The position numbers and the translations under genes are program-made. Shown piece by piece: positions 36,248 to 45,123 of a stretch of 64,000 nucleotides of DNA; position 1 is the stretch's first letter, and every line of letters starts with the position of its first letter. The stretch comes from an uncultured Prevotellaceae bacterium (lineage in GTDB: Bacteria > Bacteroidota > Bacteroidia > Bacteroidales > Bacteroidaceae): assembly GCA_900320585.1 (NCBI GenBank), contig ONSV01000001.1, forward strand, positions 1 to 64,000. Reading direction: 5' to 3'. The notes beneath the pieces are model-generated. The model was not told the origin of the DNA, did no database searches, and saw only the letters and a list, made by a program, of their open reading frames with translations.

Positions 36248-38773
36248 ATGATAAGGAAAGCGATTCTCCTGACAGGTTCACTCCTGCTTGCCTTTGTCGC
36301 TCTGCATGCCGCTCCAAGGACGGCCGAACAGATGAGGCAGGTGGCAGCCGACGCGCTCACCCATTCGGGTGTGATGGCACGCGTGAAAGGTCATCAGGCC
36401 GCGCTGCGTGAGATGAAGCGTACCGACGACTATGCGGTATGGGGATTCGAACAGGGCGGATTCGCTATCGTGGCTGTGGACGACCGCATGCCCGGGCTTT
36501 TGGGATACTCCGAAAAGGCTTTCCACAGCGATTCAGTCAATCCCAACTTCAGGTGGTATCTGCGCATGGTGCAGCAGGCTTCCGAGCAAACACGCAACGA
36601 GGGAAAGAAGGCTCCCGGTAATGTCGCGCCCGATACTGCCAGGTTCAAGGCCAAGGTGCCCACACTGCTCACCTCGGAATGGGGACAGGACAGGCCCTAT
36701 TGGAACAACTGTCCGGTTACCACCGACACGTGTGTCACGGGATGCGTGGCCACCGCCATGGCCCAGTTGATCTACTATCAGCGGTCGCCGGAGCATGGCC
36801 ACGGCTCACATTATCACAGTATGGCAGGGCTGGCTGATTTCGAGCACACCTATTACCGCTACGACCTCATGCGCGATCTCTATTATTGCGAGAGCTATAC
36901 TGAGGAGGAGGCCGACGCGGTGGCCGAGCTGATGTCGCATTGTGGCATCGCAGTCGACATGAATTACTCGCCCGAGGGCTCAGGAGCCTATTCTGGTTCG
37001 GCTGAGTCGGCCTTGCGCAATTATTTCGGCTATTCCAATGCCGACATGCTCAACCGCTATTCCTATAGCGAGCGACAGTGGATGGAAATCCTCTATGAGG
37101 AGCTGAGCAACAACCGTCCGGTCTATTACTCGGGCGTGGATAACGACCCCGTGGATGGGGGAGGACATGCCTTCGTGCTCGATGGCTACGACGAGGCTGG
37201 ATACGTGAGCGTCAACTGGGGATGGAATGGTACGGAGAACGGCTATTACAACATCGCCTTGCTCAACCCGCGCACCTATTCGTTCGGTGCCCAACAGGAT
37301 ATGATTATCGGAATCGGGGGAACGCCCTTAGAGCCAGTCAGCCTGGAGGTGACGCTCAAAACTGCCGGCACGCTGCGTAACTTCATCTCCGACGAGAACG
37401 TGTGGAAAATCACTGCATTGAAGGTGGAGGGACCCATCAACAGCTCCGATCTTGGACTTCTCCGCATGATGGCTGGAAGAAATTCCGATGGGTCGGCATC
37501 GCGCGGTCGCCTCGCCTCGCTCGACCTGAGTGGAGCTTCCATCGTGGCGGGCGGCAATCCCTACCTCACCCAGAATGGCGTGAGCTATGCCACTCGCGAC
37601 AATGAGTTGGGCGACTATGCCTTCTATGGATGCCGGATGCTGCGCCATCTGGTCGTACCAAAAGGATTGCTGTCGATAGGGAAGGCGGCCTTTGGCTTCT
37701 GCACGAAGATGGAGACACTCGAAGGGCTGGAGGATAATGGGCAGTGCAACTACGTCAGCGATGGCGAGGCGCTCTACTCCCGCAAGGACACCACGCTGCT
37801 CATGATGGTGATGCCTTCGGTGAAAGGCACTTACAAAGTGAGGGATGGCGTGACGGTCATCGACGAGGGGGCTTTCTCCTCTTGCCAGCAGATAGCAGAA
37901 CTCCTCATACCCTCGACGGTCAGCCGGATCGAGAACAATGGTCTCTACAATGCATGGAAACTGCGCATGATCAAGGTGTTCGCAAAAGAGCCCATCGAGG
38001 TGGGTGCCGACGTGTTCTATGGCATAAGGAAAAGCATGTGCAAGCTATATGTGCCTGCCGGAAGCAAGAACAAGTATAAGCAGCACGCCGGATGGGGTGA
38101 CTTCTACAAGGAGGGAAACACCGTGTACGACAACATCTTGGAGTTTGGCTCGGCCATCAGCGCACGCAACGCCGGAAAGTTCTATGGCGACTCCTTGCCT
38201 AAGTTGGGCTACTCCATCAGTGGTGATATGGTGACGGGTGTGCCCGAGGTGTGGTGTGATGCCGACGAGCATTCACCTGCCGGCACCTATGTCATCCACC
38301 TGGAAAGGGGAACGGTGGTCGACGAGATCGTGGAGTTCTCGGATGGTGTCCTTACAGTGTGGAAAGCACCGCTTAAAGTGTCGGTGGGTGAGTACACACG
38401 CTATGAGGGTGAGGAGAACCCAGATTTCGAAATCAGCATCACGGGCTACAAGCTCGACGAGGACGCGTCGGCGCTCACCCTTTTGCCCAAGGCCTCGTGC
38501 GAGGCCACCCCGCAGTCGAAGCCTGGCGAGTATCCCATTGTCATCAGTGGTGGCGAGGCCGACAACTATGAGTTCCGCTACACCCAGGGCGTGCTCAAGG
38601 TGTTGCCCGACCCAACAGGAATTACGTCAATTCAAAGCGATGCATTAGAGAATGCAAGTGTTACTGATATTTACACATTAGACGGTCGTAAAGTACTGTC
38701 ATCGGATAACAGCCTGAAGGATTTGCCTCCAGGAATATATGTCATCAAAAGAAAGAAGTTAATAGTGAAATAA
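36248..38773 (+). CDS. secreted C10 cysteine protease with LRR, MBG-like and T9SS-type domains, copy 2
   Basis: The 841-residue paralogue of the preceding gene, same domain order. The signal peptide runs to about residue 21 (FVALHA). Catalytic cysteine 166 lies in VTGCVATAMAQLIYYQ and histidine 307 in GGHAFVLDGYD, followed by NWGW. The leucine-rich part includes FYGCRMLRHLVVP and FSSCQQIAELLIP. Two MBG-like modules include FYGDSLPKLGYSISGDM. The tail has DIYTLDGRKVLS and LPPGIYVIKRKK. Sequence identity to copy 1 is clear but moderate, so the duplication is old and the enzymes may cleave different proteins. A strong terminator lies 29 bases after the stop. Confidence 0.92.
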   Translation: MIRKAILLTGSLLLAFVALHAAPRTAEQMRQVAADALTHSGVMARVKGHQAALREMKRTDDYAVWGFEQGGFAIVAVDDRMPGLLGYSEKAFHSDSVNPNFRWYLRMVQQASEQTRNEGKKAPGNVAPDTARFKAKVPTLLTSEWGQDRPYWNNCPVTTDTCVTGCVATAMAQLIYYQRSPEHGHGSHYHSMAGLADFEHTYYRYDLMRDLYYCESYTEEEADAVAELMSHCGIAVDMNYSPEGSGAYSGSAESALRNYFGYSNADMLNRYSYSERQWMEILYEELSNNRPVYYSGVDNDPVDGGGHAFVLDGYDEAGYVSVNWGWNGTENGYYNIALLNPRTYSFGAQQDMIIGIGGTPLEPVSLEVTLKTAGTLRNFISDENVWKITALKVEGPINSSDLGLLRMMAGRNSDGSASRGRLASLDLSGASIVAGGNPYLTQNGVSYATRDNELGDYAFYGCRMLRHLVVPKGLLSIGKAAFGFCTKMETLEGLEDNGQCNYVSDGEALYSRKDTTLLMMVMPSVKGTYKVRDGVTVIDEGAFSSCQQIAELLIPSTVSRIENNGLYNAWKLRMIKVFAKEPIEVGADVFYGIRKSMCKLYVPAGSKNKYKQHAGWGDFYKEGNTVYDNILEFGSAISARNAGKFYGDSLPKLGYSISGDMVTGVPEVWCDADEHSPAGTYVIHLERGTVVDEIVEFSDGVLTVWKAPLKVSVGEYTRYEGEENPDFEISITGYKLDEDASALTLLPKASCEATPQSKPGEYPIVISGGEADNYEFRYTQGVLKVLPDPTGITSIQSDALENASVTDIYTLDGRKVLSSDNSLKDLPPGIYVIKRKKLIVK

Positions 38774-38802
38774 GTGACCTTTTTTAAGTTTTGAATGGAT
38801 GG

Positions 38803-38840
38803 GGGCAGCGGCGATTGGTTCGTCGCTGTCCTATTTTTTT
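38803..38840 (+). terminator. intrinsic terminator of the second C10 gene
   Basis: A 12-bp stem (38803-38814 with 38820-38831, two G.U) and 5-base loop, followed by TA and seven T. Confidence 0.85.
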
Positions 38841-38843
38841 ATA

Positions 38844-38948
38844 GGAGTTCAAGGAGTTCAGGAGTTCAGACAATAGTCCGTAATCACCGCGCCAGACTCA
38901 ATGGTTGTTAGTTGTGGTAATGTCTGAACTTCTGAACTTCTGAACTCC
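38844..38948. repeat. dispersed inverted-repeat element, copy 3 (complete)
   Basis: Three GGAGTTCA units (38844-38851, 38853-38860, 38861-38868) on the left and three TGAACTYC units (38925-38948) on the right are mutual inverted repeats, around a core of about 56 bases. The core is the inverse of the one in copy 1. It lies between convergent genes, so it may also serve as a two-way terminator. Confidence 0.8.
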
Positions 38949-38965
38949 TTGAACACCAAGAAAAA

Positions 38966-39664
38966 TCATCTTAGAATCTGCAATAGCTCGCTGAACCGGG
39001 CTATCCGCACTAAATGGGGATGGTCGAACTCCTCTATACGCTCGTGCTCCCACGTCAGTTCGAAGGGGATGTGCACGGCATGGCCACCGAGCCGCAACAC
39101 GGGTTCGATGTCGCTCTTGAAACTGTTGCCCACCATCAGCAGCTCGTCGATGCCAATGCCAAAGGTGGCACAGAGCTCACGGTACTGGCGGGGCGTCTTG
39201 TCGGCCACCACTTCCACACGGTCGAAATAGTCCCAAAGGCCCGAACGCAGCAGTTTGTTCTCCTGGTCGAGAATCTCGCCTTTGGTGAACACCACCATCT
39301 TGTAATGGCCCCTGCCTCGCAGGGCCTTCAGCGTGGAGTCCACACCCTCAAGGGGCGTGGCGGGAAGGCGCAGCAGACTGCGGCCCAGCTCCTGGATGGC
39401 AAGCAGGGTGGTGGCATCAATGCGGCCACCGCTTACCTTCACGGCGTTCTCTACCAGCGACAGGGTGAACGCCTTGCTGCCATAGCCCAGTTCGGCCATG
39501 TTCTTCGTCTCCGTCTTGAACAGCTCGGCCGAGATATGCTGTTCGTCGCCATAAGGAGCGAGCATGTCGCAGTATTGGCGCTCCACGGCCACGAAATGCG
39601 ACTGGCAGTCCCATAGCGTGTCGTCGGCGTCGAAAGCCAATACTTTGATGAAGTCGGTCCTCAT
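38966..39664 (-). CDS. HAD-family phosphatase (YjjG-like)
   Basis: A 232-residue cytoplasmic hydrolase. The nucleophile motif is LAFDADDTLWD near residue 12, the second motif lies in VVFTKGE, and the acidic motif in DELLMVGNSFKSDIEP. A helical cap lies between motifs I and II. This matches HAD phosphatases of the YjjG (pyrimidine nucleotidase) or GS-associated group; the substrate is not certain. The ATG at 39664 gives the usual start just before motif I; an upstream start overlaps glnN. It follows glnN by 14 bases and is the last gene of the run from tsaB. Confidence 0.82.
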   Translation of the reverse strand: MRTDFIKVLAFDADDTLWDCQSHFVAVERQYCDMLAPYGDEQHISAELFKTETKNMAELGYGSKAFTLSLVENAVKVSGGRIDATTLLAIQELGRSLLRLPATPLEGVDSTLKALRGRGHYKMVVFTKGEILDQENKLLRSGLWDYFDRVEVVADKTPRQYRELCATFGIGIDELLMVGNSFKSDIEPVLRLGGHAVHIPFELTWEHERIEEFDHPHLVRIARFSELLQILR

Positions 39665-39678
39665 GTCTTGTGTGTAGG

Positions 39679-41868
39679 TTACCTGATAAACAGCAGTTCG
39701 CGGTATTTGGGCAGGGTCCAGCACTCGTCGCTCACGATGAGCTCAAGCTTGTCTATCTCATACCTTATTTCTTCCATCTTCGGCTCCACCGTGTCGTGGT
39801 AGGCAATGGCCTTCTCACGCTCTGAGGCAATCTTGTTGGCCACCTTGCGGGCGTTCACCAGCTCCTCCACACCGGTCTCGATGGCCTGGGTGCGCTCGGC
39901 TATCTCCTTGATGATGCCTTTGTTGCGGGCCGTAAGCAGGTCGGCCTCCTCTTTCGAGAAAATCTCATACATGTTGAGCACGTTCTTGGCCAACTGGCTC
40001 TGATACTGGGTGGCGATGGGGATGATGTGGTTCATGCTCAGGTCGCCCATCACACGGGCCTCTATCTGCACCTTCTTGGTGTAGGTCTCCCATTTCACCT
40101 CGTTGCGGGCGGCCAGCTCCTTCGCGTTCATCACATTCTGGCTCTCGAACATGCGGATGGTCTCGGGCTTCAGGTAGTTGTCGAAAATCAGCGGACAGCT
40201 CTTCTCCACGTCAAGGCCGCGGCGGGTGGCTTCCACCACCCATTCGTCGCTGTAGCCGTTGCCATCGAAATGGATGGGGCGGCAGGTCTTGATGTCGTCG
40301 CGTATCACATCGATGATGGCGCCCGTCTGGTCCTCGCCCGAGGCGATGAGGGCGTCGACGCGCTCCTTGAAACTGACAAGGGCCTCGGCCACGGCAGCAT
40401 TGAGGGCAATCATCGCAGAGGCGCAGTTGGCCTCCGAACCTACGGCGCGGAACTCAAAGCGGTTGCCGGTGAAGGCGAATGGACTGGTGCGGTTGCGGTC
40501 GGTATTGTCGATGAGCAGTTCGGGTATCTCGGGGATGTCGATCTTCATCCCTTGCTTGCCGGCCATGCTGAAGAGGTCTTTCTTGTCGGCTTTCTCGATG
40601 TGGTCGAGCAACTCGCTGAGTTGCTTGCCCAGGAACGACGAGATGATGACGGGAGGGGCCTCGTTGGCACCTAAGCGGTGGGCGTTAGTGGCACTCATGA
40701 TCGAGGCCTTCAGCAACCCGTTGTGGCGGTAGACGGCCATCAGGGTCTCTACGATAAACACCACGAAGCGGAGGGTGTCCTCGGGGGTCTTTCCCGGACT
40801 GTGCAGCAGGATGCCCGTATCGGTGGAGAGGCTCCAGTTGTTGTGCTTGCCCGACCCGTTGATGCCGGCGAAGGGCTTCTCGTGGAGCAGCACGCGGAAA
40901 CCATGCTTGCGGGCCACGCGCTTCATAAGCGACATGAGCAGCATGTTGTGGTCTACGGCCAGGTTGGTCTCCTCGTAGATGGGGGCCAACTCGAATTGGT
41001 TGGGAGCCACCTCGTTGTGGCGGGTCTTGCAGGGGATGGAGAGTTCGAGAGCCTGTATCTCGAGGTCTTTCATGAAGGCCTGCACGCGGTCGGGGATGGT
41101 GCCGAAGTAGTGGTCGTCCATCTGCTGGTTCTTGGCAGAGTCGTGACCCATCAGCGTGCGGCCGGTGAGCATCAGGTCGGGACGGGCACTGTAGAGGCCC
41201 TCGTCGACGAGGAAATACTCCTGCTCCCATCCCAGGTTGCAGGTCACCTTCTTCACGTTGGGGTAGAAATAGTGGCACACCTCGGTGGCGGCATTGTTCA
41301 CCGCGCGCAGCGCACGCAGCAGCGGGGCCTTGTAGTCGAGGGCCTCGCCAGTATACGAGATGAAAATGGTGGGGATACAGAGGGTGTCGTCGATGATGAA
41401 CACGGGCGATGTGGGATCCCAGGCCGAGTAGCCGCGGGCCTCGAAGGTGTTGCGGATGCCACCGCTGGGGAAGGAGGAGGCGTCGGGCTCCTGCTGCATG
41501 AGCAGCTTGCCGCTGAATTGCTCTATCATCCCGCCTTTCCCGTCGTGCTCGATGAAGGCGTCGTGCTTCTCGGCGGTGCCTTCGGTCAGGGGCTGGAACC
41601 AATGGGTGTAGTGGGTCACGCCGTTCTCCTCGGCCCACTGCTTGATGCCCTTGGCCACCTCGTTGGCTATCGACCGGTCGAGCCGTGCGCCGTTGTCTAT
41701 CACGTCGGTGAGTTGCATGTACACCTCGCGGGGGAGATATTTGAACATCTTGTCGCGGGTGAACACATACTTGCCGAAATACTCCGAAGGGCGCTCGTTG
41801 GGCGAGGCGACTTCAAGGGGCTTTTTTTTGAAAGCCTCTTCCACCACCTGGAATCTTAGATTTGCCAT
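39679..41868 (-). CDS. glnN: glutamine synthetase, type III
   Basis: Makes glutamine from glutamate, ammonia and ATP; the large GSIII form is typical of Bacteroidetes and some cyanobacteria. The 729 residues begin MANLRFQVVEEAFKKKP. GSIII-specific blocks are visible: HWFQPLTEGTAEKHDAF, the metal-binding glutamates in LGWEQEYFLVDEGLY, the ammonia/ATP region NEVAPNQFELAPIYEE and HEKPFAGINGSGKHNNWSL, and the long C-terminal helical part. The AMP-adenylylation tyrosine region of GSI is absent, as in the family. It is preceded by rseP by 31 bases and followed by a HAD phosphatase. Confidence 0.96.
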   Translation of the reverse strand: MANLRFQVVEEAFKKKPLEVASPNERPSEYFGKYVFTRDKMFKYLPREVYMQLTDVIDNGARLDRSIANEVAKGIKQWAEENGVTHYTHWFQPLTEGTAEKHDAFIEHDGKGGMIEQFSGKLLMQQEPDASSFPSGGIRNTFEARGYSAWDPTSPVFIIDDTLCIPTIFISYTGEALDYKAPLLRALRAVNNAATEVCHYFYPNVKKVTCNLGWEQEYFLVDEGLYSARPDLMLTGRTLMGHDSAKNQQMDDHYFGTIPDRVQAFMKDLEIQALELSIPCKTRHNEVAPNQFELAPIYEETNLAVDHNMLLMSLMKRVARKHGFRVLLHEKPFAGINGSGKHNNWSLSTDTGILLHSPGKTPEDTLRFVVFIVETLMAVYRHNGLLKASIMSATNAHRLGANEAPPVIISSFLGKQLSELLDHIEKADKKDLFSMAGKQGMKIDIPEIPELLIDNTDRNRTSPFAFTGNRFEFRAVGSEANCASAMIALNAAVAEALVSFKERVDALIASGEDQTGAIIDVIRDDIKTCRPIHFDGNGYSDEWVVEATRRGLDVEKSCPLIFDNYLKPETIRMFESQNVMNAKELAARNEVKWETYTKKVQIEARVMGDLSMNHIIPIATQYQSQLAKNVLNMYEIFSKEEADLLTARNKGIIKEIAERTQAIETGVEELVNARKVANKIASEREKAIAYHDTVEPKMEEIRYEIDKLELIVSDECWTLPKYRELLFIR

Positions 41869-41899
41869 GTTCTCAGAATCTTTTACCTTTGGTTTGTTC

Positions 41900-43363
41900 T
41901 TACATGATTCCCATCCACCTGAGGATGTCGTTGAGGTTGGCCACCACCATCAGCAAGACGAGGATGGCAAAACCCACGTATTCGGCACGCGCCATGAACT
42001 TGTCGCTGGGCTTGCGGCCCGTAATCATCTCGTAGAGCAGGAACAGCACATGACCGCCATCGAGGGCGGGGATGGGAAGGATGTTCATGAATGCGAGGAT
42101 GATGCTCAGGAAGGCGGTCATGTTCCAGAACACCTGCCAGTTCCAAGTCTCTGGGAATAGGCTGCCAATGGTGCCGAAACCGCCCAGCGACTTAGCACCG
42201 TCGGCGGTGAACACGTATTTCAGGTCGTCCACATAGCCGCGAAGCACGCTCAGGCCGTACTTGATGCCTGCGGGGAAACTCTCAAAGAATCCGTATTTCA
42301 GCTCGGTGGGCTTGTAGTAGGTGTATATAGAGCTTTGCACCACGCCCAGCATCATTTTCTCGTCGAGCATGGTGCGGATGGTGTCGCAGCGCCCGGTGGC
42401 ACCACGGGTGTAGACGATGCTCAGCGCCCGGTATTTCAGGCTGTCTTCCTTCGTCGCCTTGGCCGTGACGATGTCGTTCAGGCGGCTGATCTGCAGGAGG
42501 AAGTCGCTCCATGTCTCTATCGTGGAGTCGTTCACTGAGAGCAGTTTGTCGCCCTTCGCCAACCCGGCTTTGTCAGCAGGGGTACCGGGCAATACGGAGT
42601 CGATGACGCAAGGCACATAGGGCTGCACGAAGGTGGGCTGTGTCTTCAGCATGTCGAGCAGGTTGAGGTCGCCGGGAAGGGTGAGCGACATCTTCTTGCC
42701 CTCGCGGATGATGTCGACGCGCTCGGCCTCGGAGAGACTGCGGTAGAGGTCGACGTCGAACCGCGTGAAGGTCTTCTTGTCGGTGCCCAGCAGGATGTCG
42801 CCATCCTTGAACCCCAGGGCCTTGGCGTCGGCGTTGAACTTCATGCCCATCGTCATGTCCTTGGTCTGGATGTAGGAGTCGCCCCAGTAGAAGAGCACCA
42901 TGGAGTAGATGAACAGGGCGAGCAGGAAGTTTACCAGCACGCCACCAATCATGATGAGCAGGCGCTGCCATGTGGGCTTCGTGCGGAACTCATAGGGCTG
43001 GGGCTCGTCGCTGAGCTGCTGGTTGGTCTCGTCGATCATTCCTGAGATGGCGCAGTAGCCGCCAAGGGGGAGCCAGCCGATGCCATACTCCGTGCCCACA
43101 TATTCCTTCTCTTTGTATTCATTGCCATTCTCGTCTTTTTTCGTGACCTCGGGCACCACCACGGGCTCTTTCTTGAACAGGCGGCGGAACCAGGTGTCGT
43201 AGGTGCTGAAGAGGTGGAACTTGGGATTGAAGAAGATGTAGAAGCGTCTCACCCTCACCTTGAATAGCTTGGCAAAGAAGAAATGGCCGCCTTCGTGAAG
43301 CAGCACGAGGAGGGATATCGAAAGGATGAACTGAACTAACTTGATTAAAAATACACTGTTCAT
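41900..43363 (-). CDS. rseP: site-2 protease RseP (M50 zinc metalloprotease)
   Basis: An inner-membrane protease that cuts membrane proteins within the membrane; in other bacteria it releases extracytoplasmic stress factors. The 487 residues show the catalytic HEGGH at 23-27 in the first membrane helix and the third-helix motif NILPIPALDGGH near the end, which supplies the zinc aspartate. At least one periplasmic PDZ domain lies in the middle (GTPADKAGLAKGDKLLSVND), with a partly degenerate one before it. It is 57 bases after dxr in the same direction, an arrangement common in Bacteroidetes. Confidence 0.93.
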   Translation of the reverse strand: MNSVFLIKLVQFILSISLLVLLHEGGHFFFAKLFKVRVRRFYIFFNPKFHLFSTYDTWFRRLFKKEPVVVPEVTKKDENGNEYKEKEYVGTEYGIGWLPLGGYCAISGMIDETNQQLSDEPQPYEFRTKPTWQRLLIMIGGVLVNFLLALFIYSMVLFYWGDSYIQTKDMTMGMKFNADAKALGFKDGDILLGTDKKTFTRFDVDLYRSLSEAERVDIIREGKKMSLTLPGDLNLLDMLKTQPTFVQPYVPCVIDSVLPGTPADKAGLAKGDKLLSVNDSTIETWSDFLLQISRLNDIVTAKATKEDSLKYRALSIVYTRGATGRCDTIRTMLDEKMMLGVVQSSIYTYYKPTELKYGFFESFPAGIKYGLSVLRGYVDDLKYVFTADGAKSLGGFGTIGSLFPETWNWQVFWNMTAFLSIILAFMNILPIPALDGGHVLFLLYEMITGRKPSDKFMARAEYVGFAILVLLMVVANLNDILRWMGIM

Positions 43364-43420
43364 GTCGTTTTCTTGGTTCTGGTTTGGTGGTGCCTCGCAG
43401 CACCATGAATGGGTTGTCGT

Positions 43421-44578
43421 TTATTTGATCAGGCTGGCGGCGATGCGGCGTGCCTCGGCGTCGGTCTGCACGTAGGTGTCGTAGGATGGACTGGGGTCGA
43501 AGGGGGTAAGCTTCATGGTCTGCTCGATGATGGCGCCCATGTCGAGGAACCCGCAGCGGTCGTCGAGGAAGGCGCGGTTCACCACCTCGTTGGCGGCATT
43601 CACGATGCAGGGCATGTTGCCGCCACGGCGGATGGCCTCGAAGGCGAGAGCCAGACAGTGGAATTTCTCAAGGTCGGGCTCAAAGAACTCCAGCGGGTGC
43701 TTGAAGAGGTCGAGCCGCTCGCTGCTCAGTGACAGGCGCTGGGGGAAGGAGAAGGCATACTGGATGGGCAGCCGCATGTCGGGCACGCCAAGCTGGGCTT
43801 TCACCGAACCGTCGCGGAACTGCACAGCACTGTGCACGATCGACTGGGGGTGCACCAGCACCTGGATGCGGTCGGCAGGCACGCCGAAGAGCCATTTTGC
43901 CTCTATCACCTCGAATCCCTTGTTCATCATCGACGCACTGTCGATGGTGATCTTTGCACCCATGTCCCATGTGGGATGGCGCAAGGCATCGGCCTTGGTC
44001 ACATGAGCCAGCTCGTCGACCGACTTCGTGCGGAACGGACCGCCGCTGGCCGTGAGCAGGATTTTCTCTATCTCGTTGCAGTCCTCGCCCACCAGACTCT
44101 GGAAGATGGCGGAGTGCTCACTGTCGACGGGGATGATGGGGGCATGGTGCTGGGTGGCCAACTGGCAGATGAGCTCGCCGGCCACCACCAAGGTCTCCTT
44201 GTTGGCCAGGCAGATCTTCTTGCCTGCCTTGATGGCGTGGATGGTGGGCGACAGTCCGGCAAAACCTACCATGGCGGTGAGCACCATGTCGATGGGACCG
44301 GCCTCCACAATGTCGTCGAGGGCGCGCGCGCCGGCATACACCTTGATGTCGGGGAGGTCGGCGAGAAGGGTTCGCAACTCGTCGTAGTGGGCCTCGTTGG
44401 CGATGACCACGGCGGCGGGACGGAACTTCCGGGCTTGCTCGGCCAGTTCGCGCACGCGGTTGTTGGCGGTGAGGCAGTACACCTCATACAGGTCGGCATG
44501 CTCCTCGATCACTTCGAGTGCCTGGGTGCCTATCGACCCGGTGGAGCCTAAAATGCATATTTGTTGTTTCTTTTCCAT
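43421..44578 (-). CDS. dxr: 1-deoxy-D-xylulose 5-phosphate reductoisomerase
   Basis: Second step of the non-mevalonate isoprenoid pathway, in the cytoplasm, using NADPH and a divalent metal. The 385 residues start MEKKQQICILGSTGSIGTQ, whose GSTGSIG binds NADPH. Metal and substrate residues lie in PVDSEHSAIFQ (acidic D and E) and in LLTASGGPF, followed by HPTWDMGAKITIDSASMMNKG. The length is standard. It is 15 bases after rimM. No oddities were seen. It is the target of fosmidomycin in this pathway (family knowledge). Confidence 0.97.
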   Translation of the reverse strand: MEKKQQICILGSTGSIGTQALEVIEEHADLYEVYCLTANNRVRELAEQARKFRPAAVVIANEAHYDELRTLLADLPDIKVYAGARALDDIVEAGPIDMVLTAMVGFAGLSPTIHAIKAGKKICLANKETLVVAGELICQLATQHHAPIIPVDSEHSAIFQSLVGEDCNEIEKILLTASGGPFRTKSVDELAHVTKADALRHPTWDMGAKITIDSASMMNKGFEVIEAKWLFGVPADRIQVLVHPQSIVHSAVQFRDGSVKAQLGVPDMRLPIQYAFSFPQRLSLSSERLDLFKHPLEFFEPDLEKFHCLALAFEAIRRGGNMPCIVNAANEVVNRAFLDDRCGFLDMGAIIEQTMKLTPFDPSPSYDTYVQTDAEARRIAASLIK

Positions 44579-44593
44579 TGTTTCGTTTGTTTG

Positions 44594-45115
44594 CTATAGT
44601 TCGAGCAATCCCTCGGGCAGCCGCATGGTGATGACGCGTTGCTCGCGGTCGATGTCGTCGATGAAATCGTCGGTGGCGGGAACAAGCAGGCTGGCTCCCT
44701 CAGGGGTGATCACCTCAAACAGGGTGTTGATGGTGCTCAGGTCTACGGCGCTGATCTCGCCCACATCCTTACCCGTGGTGGCATCGGTGATGTGGAAGCC
44801 CACAATCTCGTTCCAGGTCAGTTCGCCGTCGTCTTCGCCAACCAGTTCGCGGGCGAAGAAAACGTCACAGCCTGTCAGTTCGGTGGCTTTCTCGGCACTG
44901 TCGATGCTCTCAAACTTCACCAGGGCGGTGTCGTCGTTGCGGAAGCGGTATTCCTCGAAGAAGAAAGGCACGAGGATGCCGTCGACCTCAAGAAACAGAT
45001 AGTCGGCATCGGTGCGGTCGAACACGTCGTCGGTGAAGTGGAATGTCACCTCGCCCTTCACACCGTGGATCTTTCCTATCCGTCCGATTTTGAATACGTC
45101 GTCGTGGCTGATCAT
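44594..45115 (-). CDS. rimM: ribosome maturation factor RimM
   Basis: Helps assemble the 30S subunit by acting near S19. The 173-residue protein has the N-terminal beta-barrel RimM domain (FKIGRIGKIHGVKGEVTFHF) and the PRC-barrel C-terminal domain (LTWNEIVGFHITDATTGKDVG). It ends ITMRLPEGLLEL, as in homologues. There is no signal peptide. It sits between murA (8-base gap) and dxr (15-base gap), so all are surely in one transcript; rimM is not with trmD here as it is in many proteobacteria. Confidence 0.93.
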   Translation of the reverse strand: MISHDDVFKIGRIGKIHGVKGEVTFHFTDDVFDRTDADYLFLEVDGILVPFFFEEYRFRNDDTALVKFESIDSAEKATELTGCDVFFARELVGEDDGELTWNEIVGFHITDATTGKDVGEISAVDLSTINTLFEVITPEGASLLVPATDDFIDDIDREQRVITMRLPEGLLEL

Positions 45116-45123
45116 AATGACTG

